DNA of 14,084 bases from Actinobacteria bacterium UBA5182 (GCA_002413185.1 DHWM01000054.1:1-14084); one strand, 5' to 3'; numbered from the stretch's first letter, positions 1 to 9,050 are shown. Notes: generated by a model not told the origin, from the sequence alone. Program-made: numbers and translations.

Positions 1-1061
1 TCGTCCACCACCACCAGGCGCTTCCCCCGGATGGCGTCGGGCAGCGGGTTCAGCTTCAGCTTGACCCCGCGCTGGCGAAGGGCCGGTGTGGGCTCGATGA
101 AGGTCCGGCCGATGTAGCGGTTCTTCATGAGGCCCTCGCCGTAGGGAATCCCGCTGACCTCCGCGAATCCCTGGGCGGCCGAATGCCCGGTGTCCGGGAT
201 CGGGATGACCAGGTCCGCTCCGACCGGCGCCTCGACCGCCAGGCGGCGGCCCATCTCCCGGCGGACCTCGTGGACGCTCCGGCCGTAGAGCCTCGAGTCG
301 GCCCGGCTGAGATAGACGAACTCGAACAGGCACAGGGCGGACCGGGGCGATTCGGCGAACTTCCGAGACCGGATGCCCCGGTCGTCGATCATGACCAGCT
401 CGCCCGGTTCGACCTCCCGGATGTAGGTGGCGCCGACCACGTCCAGCGCGCACGTCTCCGACGCCACGCAGTACCCGGACGGAAGGCGCCCCAGGGCGAG
501 GGGCCGGATCCCGTGTGGGTCACGCGCCGCATAGACGGTGCGCTCGTCCATGAACACGAAGCAGAAGGCACCAGCGAGCGTGGGAAGGACACGCATGGCG
601 GCCTCCTCCAGGCCGTCCTGGAGGTGCTCGGCCAGGAGGGCGGCGACGATGTCCGAGTCCGTCGTGGCCGGCCCCCTCCGCCCCACCGTCGGGGCCAGGT
701 CGGCGGTGTTCACCAGGTTCCCGTTGTGGCCCAGGGCGAGCCCCCGGCTGCCGTTCGTCTTGAACGACGGCTGGGCGTTCTCCCAGGTGGTGGAGCCGGT
801 GGTCGAGTACCGGGTGTGGCCGACGCAGAGGTCGCCCTGGAGCGTGGCCAGGGTGCGCTCGTCGAAGACCTGCGAGACCAGGCCCAGCTCGCGGTAGACC
901 ACGATGCGGTCGCCGTCGGACACCGCCATGCCCGCCGACTCCTGGCCGCGATGCTGGAGGGAGAAGAGGCCGAAGAAGGTGAGCCTGGCGACGTCCTCTC
1001 CGGGCGCCCACACGCCGAAGAGACCGCACGCTTCTCTCGGGCTCTCCCCTCCCACGATCAC
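1..1061 (-). CDS. purF: Amidophosphoribosyltransferase PurF, C-terminus cut by left edge
   Basis: First committed enzyme of de novo purine synthesis: it moves the glutamine amide onto PRPP to give phosphoribosylamine, in the cytoplasm. Visible are about 353 codons covering the N-terminal Ntn glutaminase domain and the start of the phosphoribosyltransferase domain. The N-terminus contains ACGLFGVW, then SLQHRGQESAG, GHTRYSTTG, ALGHNGNLVNT and the LALGRLPSGYCVASET region. The PRPP-binding VVVDD motif lies exactly at the window edge, so about 130-150 residues are missing. The GTG at 1061 gives an 11-residue leader (MIVGGESPREA) before the catalytic Cys, the same propeptide length as in Bacillus PurF; the leader is expected to be removed autocatalytically. 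A GTG at 1076 is an alternative, with AGAGG only three bases before it. The gene is last of the visible purine cluster on this strand, 62 bases after the membrane-anchored protein and separated from purL by three non-purine genes. Confidence 0.96.
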   Translation of the reverse strand, partial: MIVGGESPREACGLFGVWAPGEDVARLTFFGLFSLQHRGQESAGMAVSDGDRIVVYRELGLVSQVFDERTLATLQGDLCVGHTRYSTTGSTTWENAQPSFKTNGSRGLALGHNGNLVNTADLAPTVGRRGPATTDSDIVAALLAEHLQDGLEEAAMRVLPTLAGAFCFVFMDERTVYAARDPHGIRPLALGRLPSGYCVASETCALDVVGATYIREVEPGELVMIDDRGIRSRKFAESPRSALCLFEFVYLSRADSRLYGRSVHEVRREMGRRLAVEAPVGADLVIPIPDTGHSAAQGFAEVSGIPYGEGLMKNRYIGRTFIEPTPALRQRGVKLKLNPLPDAIRGKRLVVVD

Positions 1062-1123
1062 GGTCGATGGTAACACCCGCCTCTGACACGCTTTCCACTT
1101 CGACCCCCTGAACCTCGTGATCC

Positions 1124-1825
1124 CTAAGACGGAATCTCGTGGTTCGCCGCCAGGTCCTTCCCGGGGAGGCTGGAAAGGAGGGTACTCACCACCGGAGGAG
1201 GGTCCTCGGGGTCGAACGGGCAGCTTCCGGTGCACTGGACGTCGATCTTGATGTCGATCTTGTTGTACCGAAACAGCAGGATGGGGATGGTGACCTGGCC
1301 CTGAGGGGGCGAACGGAGCACCGCGAAGTCCTGGGGCTCGGCGCCGAGGAGCCCGCGTAGACGATCCGGGTTTGGGATGAGCCTCCATCCCTGCCGGAGG
1401 TAGTACGTCTCGGTGTCGACCAATCCGTCCTGGGCTCCCTGTTCGGTTCGGAACGCGAAGCCCGAAACGAACACCACCGACCATTCGTCCGGGATCCACG
1501 TGTCTGGATCCTTGTAGTCGGTCACGTCGTGGACCTGCAGGATGCGGTCCACCCCTCCGGCGAACCCGAACTGGTCGAATTTCCCGGCGTCGGCCCGGCT
1601 GGTGGGCCAGAACTCGGCCGCCGCCCTGGTCGGCGTGGTGTGGACGACCGCGTATCCGAGCCGTGCCGTCGCCGACGTCGGAGGGAGGAACGTCGTCCAC
1701 GGAGGGCCTGGGGTGGCCCCACTCAGGATCACCGTCGCGGCCGCCCCGAGAACGACGAGCACCGCCACGATGGCCGCCACGATCCAGCCCCACCTCCTGC
1801 CGCCCCCGGTCTTTCTGGGAACCAC
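1124..1825 (-). CDS. Membrane-anchored protein of unknown function
   Basis: I do not recognise the family. The 233-residue product has a basic N-terminus (PRKTGGGRR), one hydrophobic segment at about residues 12-34, and an extracytoplasmic domain of about 195 residues without further membrane spans. There is no lipobox Cys, so it is probably an N-in signal anchor. The domain contains many aromatic residues and a close Cys pair (Cys198 and Cys202, CTGSC), which could form a disulfide outside the membrane. The start used is GTG at 1825, but no Shine-Dalgarno precedes it. The frame is open upstream only to a TGA at 1910-1912 and offers no other ATG, GTG or TTG. A GTG at 1913, one reading frame off, overlaps that TGA as GTGA. 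The real N-terminus may therefore be longer, with an indel in the G-rich tract near 1840-1850. The coding sense looks real because its composition is protein-like, unlike the Arg/Gly/Pro-rich shadows in other frames. Function unknown. Confidence 0.75.
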   Translation of the reverse strand: MVPRKTGGGRRWGWIVAAIVAVLVVLGAAATVILSGATPGPPWTTFLPPTSATARLGYAVVHTTPTRAAAEFWPTSRADAGKFDQFGFAGGVDRILQVHDVTDYKDPDTWIPDEWSVVFVSGFAFRTEQGAQDGLVDTETYYLRQGWRLIPNPDRLRGLLGAEPQDFAVLRSPPQGQVTIPILLFRYNKIDIKIDVQCTGSCPFDPEDPPPVVSTLLSSLPGKDLAANHEIPS

Positions 1826-1909
1826 CAGGGGGAGGGGTTCCCCCCCGCGGGGGTCGGTCGTGCGGCCCCGCCAGGCGGATCTTTCCTGGGCGGCCAGCCC
1901 AGCCTCCCG

Positions 1910-3226
1910 TCACTCCTTCCCCTCCACCCGGCCAGGGCTCCGGGGCGACGAGCCTGCTGGATGGACCCAGCGAGTCGGGGGCGAGCCTGTCGAACAGGGC
2001 TGCGCGGTCCGCCTGCTGCCAGGTCTGGAAGATCCGCCCGTTGGGCGGGACGTCGAGGTAGCCGCTCAGCGTCCGGTCGAGCCGCCCATCGCCCAGCGCC
2101 GCAAGGAACCCGTCCAGGGAGTCCCGGGGAACGCAGGCGTAGGCGCGTCTGCCGGGACGGCCGATCTCGAACAGCGTGAAGTCCCACCTCGCCACGACCG
2201 GCCGGAGGTGGAGTCCGGGACGGCCGGACGGCTCCAGGAGCCGCCCGAACGCCGAGGGGGCCGGTTCGGGCTTCCGGGACCCCGTGGCCGGCGGGGGAAG
2301 GTCGACGGTGACCGCGCCCTCGGACGGGAGCGGGGCCGAACCTTCGACCATCGCATCCGCTTCCGCCAGGTCCGCGTCGTCGACGGATCCCGCCACCGCC
2401 GCCCTCGACGCCGCCCAGGCCAGCTCGAGATGCTCCTGGGCCCGCAGCGTCTCCCCGGCCAGCGTGGTGACGAGCGACCGCCGGCCGTTCCGCACCAGGT
2501 TCCCGCCAAACGCCCTTCCGTCGACGTACCAGCCGGCCCGGTCCCTGACGCCGTCCAGCCGGGCCCGCAGGGCCGGGGGAAGGGGCGGCCCCCCGTCGAG
2601 CGCGGCCGCGCACGCTCGCACGCTTCCCGCCACGAACGACGCGGCGACCCGGAGCCGCCTCCCGGCGAGGAAATGGGAGCACACACCTCCAACCGCCCCG
2701 GGCGCGGACGGACCATGACGCCGCGCCCCATCGAGCCGGTCGTCAGCAGGACCGCGGCCACACCGAACGTGCCTGCATAGAGTCCGGCCAGCGAATCGTT
2801 CGGGTGCGTCTGCACCTGCGCGCTGATATGGGTCGAGAACCCTCGAAGCGTGAGCGGACCGGGAAGCATCGACTGCAGATCCCGGGTCGCCGCGGCGGTC
2901 CGCCGGTGCAGTTCCATCGGGAAGCCGGGACCGAGCGCCACCGGGGGCAGCGCGATCTCGGCTTCCCGCTCGTCGCAGGTCAGGACGGACCCGGACGGGC
3001 AGCGGTAGGCGAAGCTGTCGCCCGGGTCGAGGCGGCGGCCGGAGGACGGCAGCCGGTGGATGACCTCGCGAAAATCGACCGTGCCGGCGCCGGCCCGAAC
3101 ACTGAACTCCTGCTCGACGCCGATCAGACCTCCCGGCTCGGCGAGACGGGAGATATCACCGATGGCGTCGGCGAAGGCCGCGCTCCACCGTTCGGCCTCC
3201 TGGGTCAGGCCCGTTCGACCCATCAT
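1910..3226 (-). pseudogene. GCS2-like (glutamate-cysteine ligase type) protein, frame-disrupted
   Basis: The N-terminal part (ATG at 3226, or the adjacent ATG at 3223) is read in one frame to about 2683. It has GGLIGVEQEFSVR, like the GVE-x-EF motif of the GCS2 / carboxylate-amine ligase group (ATP-dependent gamma-glutamyl ligases with a glutamine-synthetase-like fold). TCDEREAEIALPPV and LRGFSTHISAQV follow. After RPGRLEVC near 2683-2679 this frame becomes Arg/Ser/Pro-rich and stops at 2066. Protein-like sequence continues in the frame starting TGC at 2681: SHFLAGRRLRVAASF, then AGWYVDGRAFGGNLVRNGRR, RWDFTLFEIGRPGR and GRIFQTWQQADRAALF. The join needs a net two-base insertion or one-base loss around a GTGTGTG run. 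The second frame has no stop before the next gene and stays open to the left window edge, so the true end is uncertain. A TGA at 1910-1912, in the original frame, is the likeliest end if a second indel exists. The intact product would be about 435 residues. Family assignment is moderate; substrate is unknown. Sequencing error, true pseudogene and recoding cannot be told apart here. Confidence 0.6.
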
Positions 3227-3251
3227 GGCACCCGGGACGGGAGGGCTGAGG

Positions 3252-3476
3252 CTACTCGCCGCCCGAGGAGCCCTCGTCGCGATCGAGGCCGCAGTTGTCG
3301 CAGGTGGTGCGCTCGGCGGTGGTGCACTCCTCACAGAAGGGGCACTTCACCTTCCCCTGAGGGCACTCCTCCAACTGCGCGTCCGCGACGGGAGCGGACT
3401 CTCCGTCGGTCGGCTCTTCGGCCTCGGTCTCGGTGGGCGTCGTGATGTCGGAGATCCCCTGTGGCGACTCACCCAT
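3252..3476 (-). CDS. Small zinc-ribbon protein, 74 residues
   Basis: A short soluble protein with an acidic N-terminal half (residues 1-37, rich in Glu, Asp, Thr and Pro) and a Cys-rich C-terminal half. Cysteines are at about positions 38, 45, 48, 51, 59 and 62. The pairs C-P-F-C and C-D-N-C-G are the two knuckles of a typical zinc ribbon, as in rubredoxin-like and double-zinc-ribbon modules. The ATG at 3476 has a strong GGGAGGA Shine-Dalgarno four bases upstream, which together with the conserved knuckles makes this a real gene. It lies 56 bases after purL and 25 bases before the GCS2-like gene, on the same strand, so it is probably part of the purine transcript. It could be a nucleic-acid or protein-binding accessory factor; nothing in the sequence decides this. 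Confidence 0.8.
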   Translation of the reverse strand: MGESPQGISDITTPTETEAEEPTDGESAPVADAQLEECPQGKVKCPFCEECTTAERTTCDNCGLDRDEGSSGGE

Positions 3477-3480
3477 TTCA

Positions 3481-3487
3481 TCCTCCC
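3481..3487 (-). promoter_or_regulatory. Shine-Dalgarno of the zinc-ribbon gene
   Basis: GGGAGGA on the minus strand, four bases (TGAA) before the ATG at 3476. It fixes the start of a gene too short to be called with confidence on coding signal alone. Confidence 0.7.
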
Positions 3488-3532
3488 TCCCCCGCGCGGG
3501 CGGCTGTTCGGCCGAGCCCACTGGCGTGAGGC

Positions 3533-5757
3533 TTATACCGGAGGAACGCCCTGGGAGCGGGATTCGCTCATCAGCTTGGGGATGGCGCCCTCGTAGACCA
3601 CCAGGGCGTCCGCCAGAGCCACGTCGAGCATCCCTTCGAACCGCATCCGGCTCCCCCCGGTGAGGCCGATCCGGGTCAGCGGAACCCCGTGGAGCCCGGC
3701 GAGCTGCTCCACACCCTCCTCCCGCCCTGATCGAGCGGTGACCACGGCCCGGGACGCGGACTCGGAGAACAGGCGCACGTGTGGCGCGAGCTCCCGTCCG
3801 CTCAGCGAGACCGAGAACCCAACCCCTCCGGAGATGGCGCACTCCGCCAGGGCCACGGCCAGTCCTCCGTCCGAGCAGTCGTGGGCGGAGGCCAGGAGGT
3901 CCTGGCGAGCGGCCTCGTACAGGAAGCTGTGCAGGTTCGCTTCGGCCTCCAGGTCGAGCTCGGGAGGGCGGCCGGAGACCTTCCCCAGGACCGTCTCGGC
4001 GAACTGCGACCCGCCCAGCTCGGCGAAGGTCGTCCCAAGCAGATAGATGCTCGAGCCGCTGTCGGCAAATCCCGCCCGCGTCATCAGCCGGTAGTCGTCG
4101 AGGAGACCGACCACCCCGACGATCGGCGTGGGAACGACGGCCGAGTCGCCGGACTCGTTGTAGAAGGAGACGTTCCCGCCCGTGACCGGCGTCCCCAGGG
4201 CCCGGCAGGCCTCGCCCAGCCCTCTCACCGACTCGGCGAACTGCCACATGACCTCGGGCCGCTCCGGGTTCCCGAAGTTCAGGCAATTGGTGACGGCGAG
4301 CGGCCTGGCCCCGACGGCGGCCACGTTCCGGGCGGCCTCGGCCACGGCGTGGGCGGCGCCCAGGAACGGGTCGAGGAACCCGTAGCGTCCGTTGCCGTCG
4401 GTGGAGACGGCCACGGCCCTGATGGTCCCCTCGAGCCGGATCACCGCGGCGTCGGCCCCCGGTCCCATCACCGTCCCGCCCTGGACCAGCGAGTCGTACT
4501 GTTCGAACGCCCACCGCATGCTGGCGATGCCGGGTGAGCCGAGGACGGCCAGGAACGCGTCCTCCAGCGACCCGGTGAACGGCGCGGTGGCCGGGTCGTC
4601 CTCTCGAACCCGAATCAGCCATGGTGGGGAGGCCAGGGGACGGTGGTACTCCGGACCCTCATCGGTCAGGGCCGCTGCAGGGACCCGGGCCACCACGTGG
4701 CCTTCCCGCCGGACGAACAGCTGGCCGCCGCCCCGGAGCTTCCCCACGGCCCGCGCCTCCAGGCCCCACCCCCGGCACACCTCGAGCACTGTTTCGAGGT
4801 CGGCCGGGCGCACGATGGCGAGCATCCGCTCCTGGGACTCGGACGTGAGGATCTCGAAGGGCTCCATGGATGGCTCCCGCAGGTGGACCTGGTCGAGGTC
4901 GAGGTCGGCCCCGATCCCGGCCCGGGCCGCCGACTCGCTGACCGCGCAGGTCAGCCCGGCCCCCCCGAGGTCCTGGATCCCCCACAGCAGTCCCCGCTCG
5001 GAGAGCTCCAGGCACGCTTCGATCAGGAGCTTCTCGGAGAACGGGTCGCCGATCTGGACGCTCGGGCGTGACTCCGCGGCGTCGTCCTCGAGCGTCCTGG
5101 ACGCGAGGACGGAGACGCCGCCGATCCCGTCCCTGCCGGTGGCGGCCCCCATCAGGAGCAGGACGTTGCCCTCACCGCCCCGGCGGCCCGTCTGGACGGC
5201 GTCGGCCCGGGCGAAGCCCAGGCACATCACGTTGACGGTCGGGTTCGACGAATGGGACGCGGCGAACTTGACCTCGCCCCCCACCGTGGGAACCCCCACG
5301 CAGTTCCCGTAGCCCCCGATCCCCGCGACCACGCCGGAGAACAGGTAGCGGTTGCGAGGGTCATCCAGCGGCCCGAACCGAAGGGGGTCGAGCAGCGCCA
5401 CCGGCCGGGCACCCATCGCCAGGATGTCCCGGATGATCCCGCCGACGCCGGTGGCGGCGCCCTGGTACGGCTCGATCGCGCTCGGATGGGAGTGCGATTC
5501 GATCTTGAACACGCAGGCCATTCCCTGGCCCAGGTCGACCACGCCGGCGTCCTGCCCCGGGCCAACCAGGATCTGGGGCCCCTCGGTGGGAAGCGTCCGG
5601 AGGTGGACCTTCGAGGACTTGTACGAGCAGTGTTCGGACCACATCGCGGCAAACATGGCAAGCTCGGTGTGGTTCGGCTCGCGGTTCAGCCGGGTGACGA
5701 TCGCCTCGAACTCCTCGTCGCTCAGCCCGAGCGCACGGTGCAGGGGCTCGGTGGCGA

Positions 5758-5761
<4 letters not shown>
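3533..5761 (-). CDS. purL: Phosphoribosylformylglycinamidine synthase subunit PurL
   Basis: Catalytic subunit of FGAM synthase: ATP-dependent conversion of FGAR to FGAM using ammonia channelled from PurQ, with PurS bridging the two. The product is 742 residues, the usual length of the small bacterial PurL (Bacillus type), not the 1300-residue fused form. Motifs in order: REPNHTELAMFAAMWSEHCSYKSSK (residues 27-51, abridged here to its landmark His44), GPGQDAGVVDLG, the ESHSHPS block at 88-94, PYQGAATGVGGIIRD, GGYGNCVGVPTVGGE, QDLGGAGLTCAVSE, and in the second half TNCLNFGNPE, TGGNVSFYNE and HDCSDGGLAVALAE. The start is GTG at 5761, whose bases overlap the purQ stop as GTGA; the frame stays open further upstream but only as a shadow of purQ. 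It ends at TAA 3533-3535. Confidence 0.97.
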
Positions 5762-6446
<685 letters not shown>

Positions 6447-6450
<4 letters not shown>

Positions 6451-6710
6451 GATGCTGACGCCTCTTCTGATGAGAGCACCCGGAAGTCCTCGATGACCGG
6501 GTTCGACAGGAACGTCCGCGACATCTCCTCGACGTGGCTTCGAGCCTCGGCCTCCGATTCGGCCTCCACCACCAGCTCGATGTGCTTGCCGACGCGGACA
6601 TCGGAGACGTTCTCCCAGCCTAGCGTGGGAAGCGCGCCCTGGATGGCCTTGCCCTGGGGGTCGAGCAGCCCGTCCTTCAGCGAGACCACGATCTCAAACC
6701 GGAGCCTCAT
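6447..6710 (-). CDS. purS: Phosphoribosylformylglycinamidine synthase subunit PurS
   Basis: Small bridging subunit of FGAM synthase, 87 residues, the usual size. It opens with a beta strand (RLRFEIVVSLKDG), followed by LLDPQGKAIQGALPTLGW, the family hallmark, then VSDVRVGKHIELVVEA and a C-terminal helix and strand (NPVIEDFRVL). The ATG at 6710 overlaps the purC stop as ATGA, and a GGAGG lies seven bases before it inside the end of purC. The stop overlaps the purQ start. The gene would be easy to miss by size but position and sequence agree. Confidence 0.96.
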
Positions 6711-7609
6711 CCGGAAGCCTCCGGCCGGCCCACCCGAGAGAGGTAGGCGTCGAACGCCTCGCCGGTGATCCGTTCGTAGGCCTCCTGGTACCGGGCCGCG
6801 GTCTGCTCGATCACGTCATGGGGAAGGTTCGGTGGGGGTGGCTCATGGCCCCACCCACTGGCGTCAAGCCAGTCGCGAACGTACTGCTTGTCGAAGGACG
6901 GCTGACCGTGCCCCGGCTCGAACTCGTCGGCCAGCCAGAATCGTGAGGAGTCGGGCGTGAGGACCTCGTCGCACAGGATCAGCTCGCCCTCCGCGAACCC
7001 GAACTCGAACTTGGTGTCGGCCAGGATGATGCCGCGCTCCAGCGCATGGGCGGCGGCGAACTCGTAGATGGAAAGCGTTGCCTCCCTGAGCTTTTCGGCC
7101 AGTCCCCGCCCGATCCGATCCGCCGTCTCGTCGAGCGAGATGTTGATGTCGTGCCCGCTCTCCTCCTTCGTCGCCGGGGTGAAGATGGGCTCGGGAAGCT
7201 TCTCCGATTCGACCAGGCCATCCGGAAGGCGGATGCCGCACACCGTCCCACTCGCCCTGTACTCCTTCCAGCCGCTCCCGGTGATATAGCCGCGAGCCAC
7301 GCACTCGATGGGCACCATGTCCGCCCGCTTCACCAGCATGGCCCGCCCGGCCAACTCTTCGTACTCCCCGCCGAACGGCGGCGGGAACTCCTCGACGTCG
7401 GCGCTCAGCAAGTGGTTCGCCACGATGTGCCGGGTCAGCTCGAACCAGTGCAGGGAGAGTCCCGTGAGGACCTGGCCCTTTCCCGGGATCGGCTGCGGAA
7501 GAACCACGTCGAACGCCGAGATGCGATCGGTGGCCACCATCATCAGATCGTCGCCGGCCTCGAAGACGTCCCGGACCTTCCCCCGTGCGTGCAGCTCGGC
7601 GAGGGCCAT
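6707..7609 (-). CDS. purC: SAICAR synthetase PurC
   Basis: Phosphoribosylaminoimidazole-succinocarboxamide synthase: ATP-dependent condensation of CAIR with aspartate to SAICAR. The 300-residue product is the longer form (yeast/actinobacterial type) rather than the 235-residue form. Motifs: ARGKVRDVFEAGDD near the N-terminus (phosphate-binding loop), ATDRISAFDVVLP, IPGKGQVLT, MVPIECVARGYITGSGWKEY, ADTKFEFG and DEVLTPDSSRFW. The start ATG at 7609 directly follows the purB TAG with no spacer; a strong GGGAGGGGG (plus-strand 7613-7621) within the last purB codons serves as its Shine-Dalgarno. Confidence 0.97.
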   Translation of the reverse strand: MALAELHARGKVRDVFEAGDDLMMVATDRISAFDVVLPQPIPGKGQVLTGLSLHWFELTRHIVANHLLSADVEEFPPPFGGEYEELAGRAMLVKRADMVPIECVARGYITGSGWKEYRASGTVCGIRLPDGLVESEKLPEPIFTPATKEESGHDINISLDETADRIGRGLAEKLREATLSIYEFAAAHALERGIILADTKFEFGFAEGELILCDEVLTPDSSRFWLADEFEPGHGQPSFDKQYVRDWLDASGWGHEPPPPNLPHDVIEQTAARYQEAYERITGEAFDAYLSRVGRPEASG

Positions 7610-8947
7610 CTACCCCCTCCCGTTCCCACCGGGCGCCGGCTCGGACACCTCGAGCTTCTCCAGCCTGGCGAACACGTCGTCCAGGTGCTCCACGAACGGC
7701 CCCAGGACGAACAGCCCCCACAGGTCCTCCTTCGACATGACCCCGGTCGGTTCGACCTCCTCCCACACCCGCTCCCGGAAGGGCAGGCCGCGTTCCCAAC
7801 TGTCCGCGGCGGCTCGCTGCACCGCCCCGTACGCGTCGTCGCGGCTCACCCCCGCGTCGATCAGCGCCGACAGCACCCGCTGGGAGAAGAACAGCCCGCC
7901 GGTCGAGTCCATGTTGGTTCGCATCCGTTCGGGGAACACCACCAGGCCGCCGATCAGGCCCGTGGCCAGATGCAGCACGTAGTCGACGGCGATGGTCGAG
8001 TCGGGCAGGATGACCCGCTCCACGCTGGAATGGGAGATGTCCCGCTCGTGCCACAGCGCCACGTCCTCCAGGGCGGCTTGCAGGTTCGCCCTGACCACCC
8101 GGGCCAGGCCGCAGATCCGCTCCGACACGACCGGGTTGCGCTTGTGGGGCATGGCGCTGGACCCTTTCTGGCCTTCGCCGAACGGCTCCTGCACCTCCCG
8201 AACCTCGGTCCGGGCCAGGTGGCGGATCTCCGTCGCCACCTTTTCCAGCGTGGCCGCGGTGGCGGCGAGCGCCCACACGTACTCGGCGTGGACGTCTCGC
8301 TGGATCACCTGGCTGGCGGCCTCGGCCGGACGCAGCCCGAGCTGCGCACACACGTATTCCTCCACCGCCGGGTCCACCTGCGAGTACGTTCCCACCACGC
8401 CGGAGAGCTTCCCCACGCCGACGGCTTCCCGAGCCCGCCGCAGGCGTTCGCGGTCCCGGTCGAGCTCGAACGCCCACAACGCGAGCTTGTGGCCGAAGGT
8501 GGTGGGTTCGGCGTGCACGCCGTGCGTCCGGCCGATGCAGATCGTGTCGCGATGCTCCAGCGCCCGCCGGATCACCACGCTGAGCAGGCCTTCGAGCTTC
8601 GCCAGGATCAGGTCGGCCGCCTCCCGCATCTGCAGGGCCAGCGCCGTGTCCAGGAGGTCCGAGGACGTCAGGCCGAAGTGGATCCATCGCCCGGCCGGGC
8701 CGATCGGCCCCGCCGCCGCCTGGACGAACGCCGCCACGTCGTGGTTGGTGACGCGTTCGATCTCTTCGACCCGCTCGGGCGTGGGCACGACGGCGTTCGC
8801 CTTGATCTCCGCGAGGTCCTCGGGGGGGATCCGTCCCAGCCGGGCCCAGCCCTCGCAGGCCAGGACCTCGATGCGGAGCCAGTGGCGCAGCTTGGCCTGG
8901 TCGGACCAGACTGCCGCCATCTCCGGCAAGGTGTACCGAGGGATCAC
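7610..8947 (-). CDS. purB: Adenylosuccinate lyase PurB
   Basis: Catalyses two eliminations of fumarate: SAICAR to AICAR in the IMP pathway, and adenylosuccinate to AMP. The 445-residue product belongs to the fumarase/aspartase superfamily. Visible motifs: NHDVAAFV (residues 68-75), FGLTSSDLLDT, GRTHGVHAEPTTFG with catalytic His142, and the superfamily signature GSSAMPHKRNP at about 262-272, whose Ser is on the mobile catalytic loop. The start chosen is GTG at 8947 (MIPRYTLPEM), matching the usual start of the family; the frame runs 34 codons further but that part is Arg/Ser-rich and not homologous-looking. No Shine-Dalgarno is seen; TAGGCT lies 7 bases before the GTG, suggesting leaderless initiation. 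It is the first gene of the visible leftward purine operon. Confidence 0.96.
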   Translation of the reverse strand: MIPRYTLPEMAAVWSDQAKLRHWLRIEVLACEGWARLGRIPPEDLAEIKANAVVPTPERVEEIERVTNHDVAAFVQAAAGPIGPAGRWIHFGLTSSDLLDTALALQMREAADLILAKLEGLLSVVIRRALEHRDTICIGRTHGVHAEPTTFGHKLALWAFELDRDRERLRRAREAVGVGKLSGVVGTYSQVDPAVEEYVCAQLGLRPAEAASQVIQRDVHAEYVWALAATAATLEKVATEIRHLARTEVREVQEPFGEGQKGSSAMPHKRNPVVSERICGLARVVRANLQAALEDVALWHERDISHSSVERVILPDSTIAVDYVLHLATGLIGGLVVFPERMRTNMDSTGGLFFSQRVLSALIDAGVSRDDAYGAVQRAAADSWERGLPFRERVWEEVEPTGVMSKEDLWGLFVLGPFVEHLDDVFARLEKLEVSEPAPGGNGRG

Positions 8948-8954
8948 GGGCCTA

Positions 8955-8984
8955 AGCCTACCGGGCGAAAACCGTGAGCCGAAA
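8955..8984 (-). promoter_or_regulatory. Candidate leaderless promoter of the purine operon
   Basis: On the minus strand TAGGCT (8960-8955) has the TAnnnT form of an actinobacterial -10 and lies 7 bases before the purB GTG, placing transcription start at or next to the start codon. A poor TTTCGG (8984-8979) sits 18 bases upstream as a possible -35. This is pattern matching only; the -35 is weak. Confidence 0.3.
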
Positions 8985-9014
8985 GAACGCCAAGAAAGGG
9001 CCCGGTCGCTTGGC

Positions 9015-9043
9015 TTGCTGTCCGAACCCCCGGGGCACAGAAT
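9015..9043 (+). promoter_or_regulatory. Candidate leaderless promoter of the Tat lipoprotein gene
   Basis: TTGCTG (9015-9020) and CAGAAT (9038-9043) are separated by exactly 17 bases, and CAGAAT ends 7 bases before the GTG at 9051. Both hexamers match the sigma-70-type consensus partially (4 of 6 for the -10). The spacing supports a leaderless transcript starting at the GTG and so the longer form of the protein. Confidence 0.4.
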
Positions 9044-9050
9044 CGGCATT

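Noticed and set aside
1..2681. Apparent continuous minus-strand frame linking the C-terminal GCS2-like part to purF
   Set aside because: The frame happens to lack stops across the membrane-protein gene, but between about 1825 and 1124 the protein-like reading is in another frame, and PurF has its own normal N-terminus with the 11-residue propeptide. A giant fusion is not supported.
1542..2780. 412-codon plus-strand open frame across the GCS2-like and membrane-protein genes
   Set aside because: It is codon-aligned with the minus-strand frame that carries the C-terminal GCS2-like sequence; its translation is Arg/Pro/Gly-rich without any motif.
7046..8977. 643-codon open frame on the plus strand opposite purC and purB
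   Set aside because: It is an antisense shadow of two well-defined enzymes, with biased composition and no motifs.
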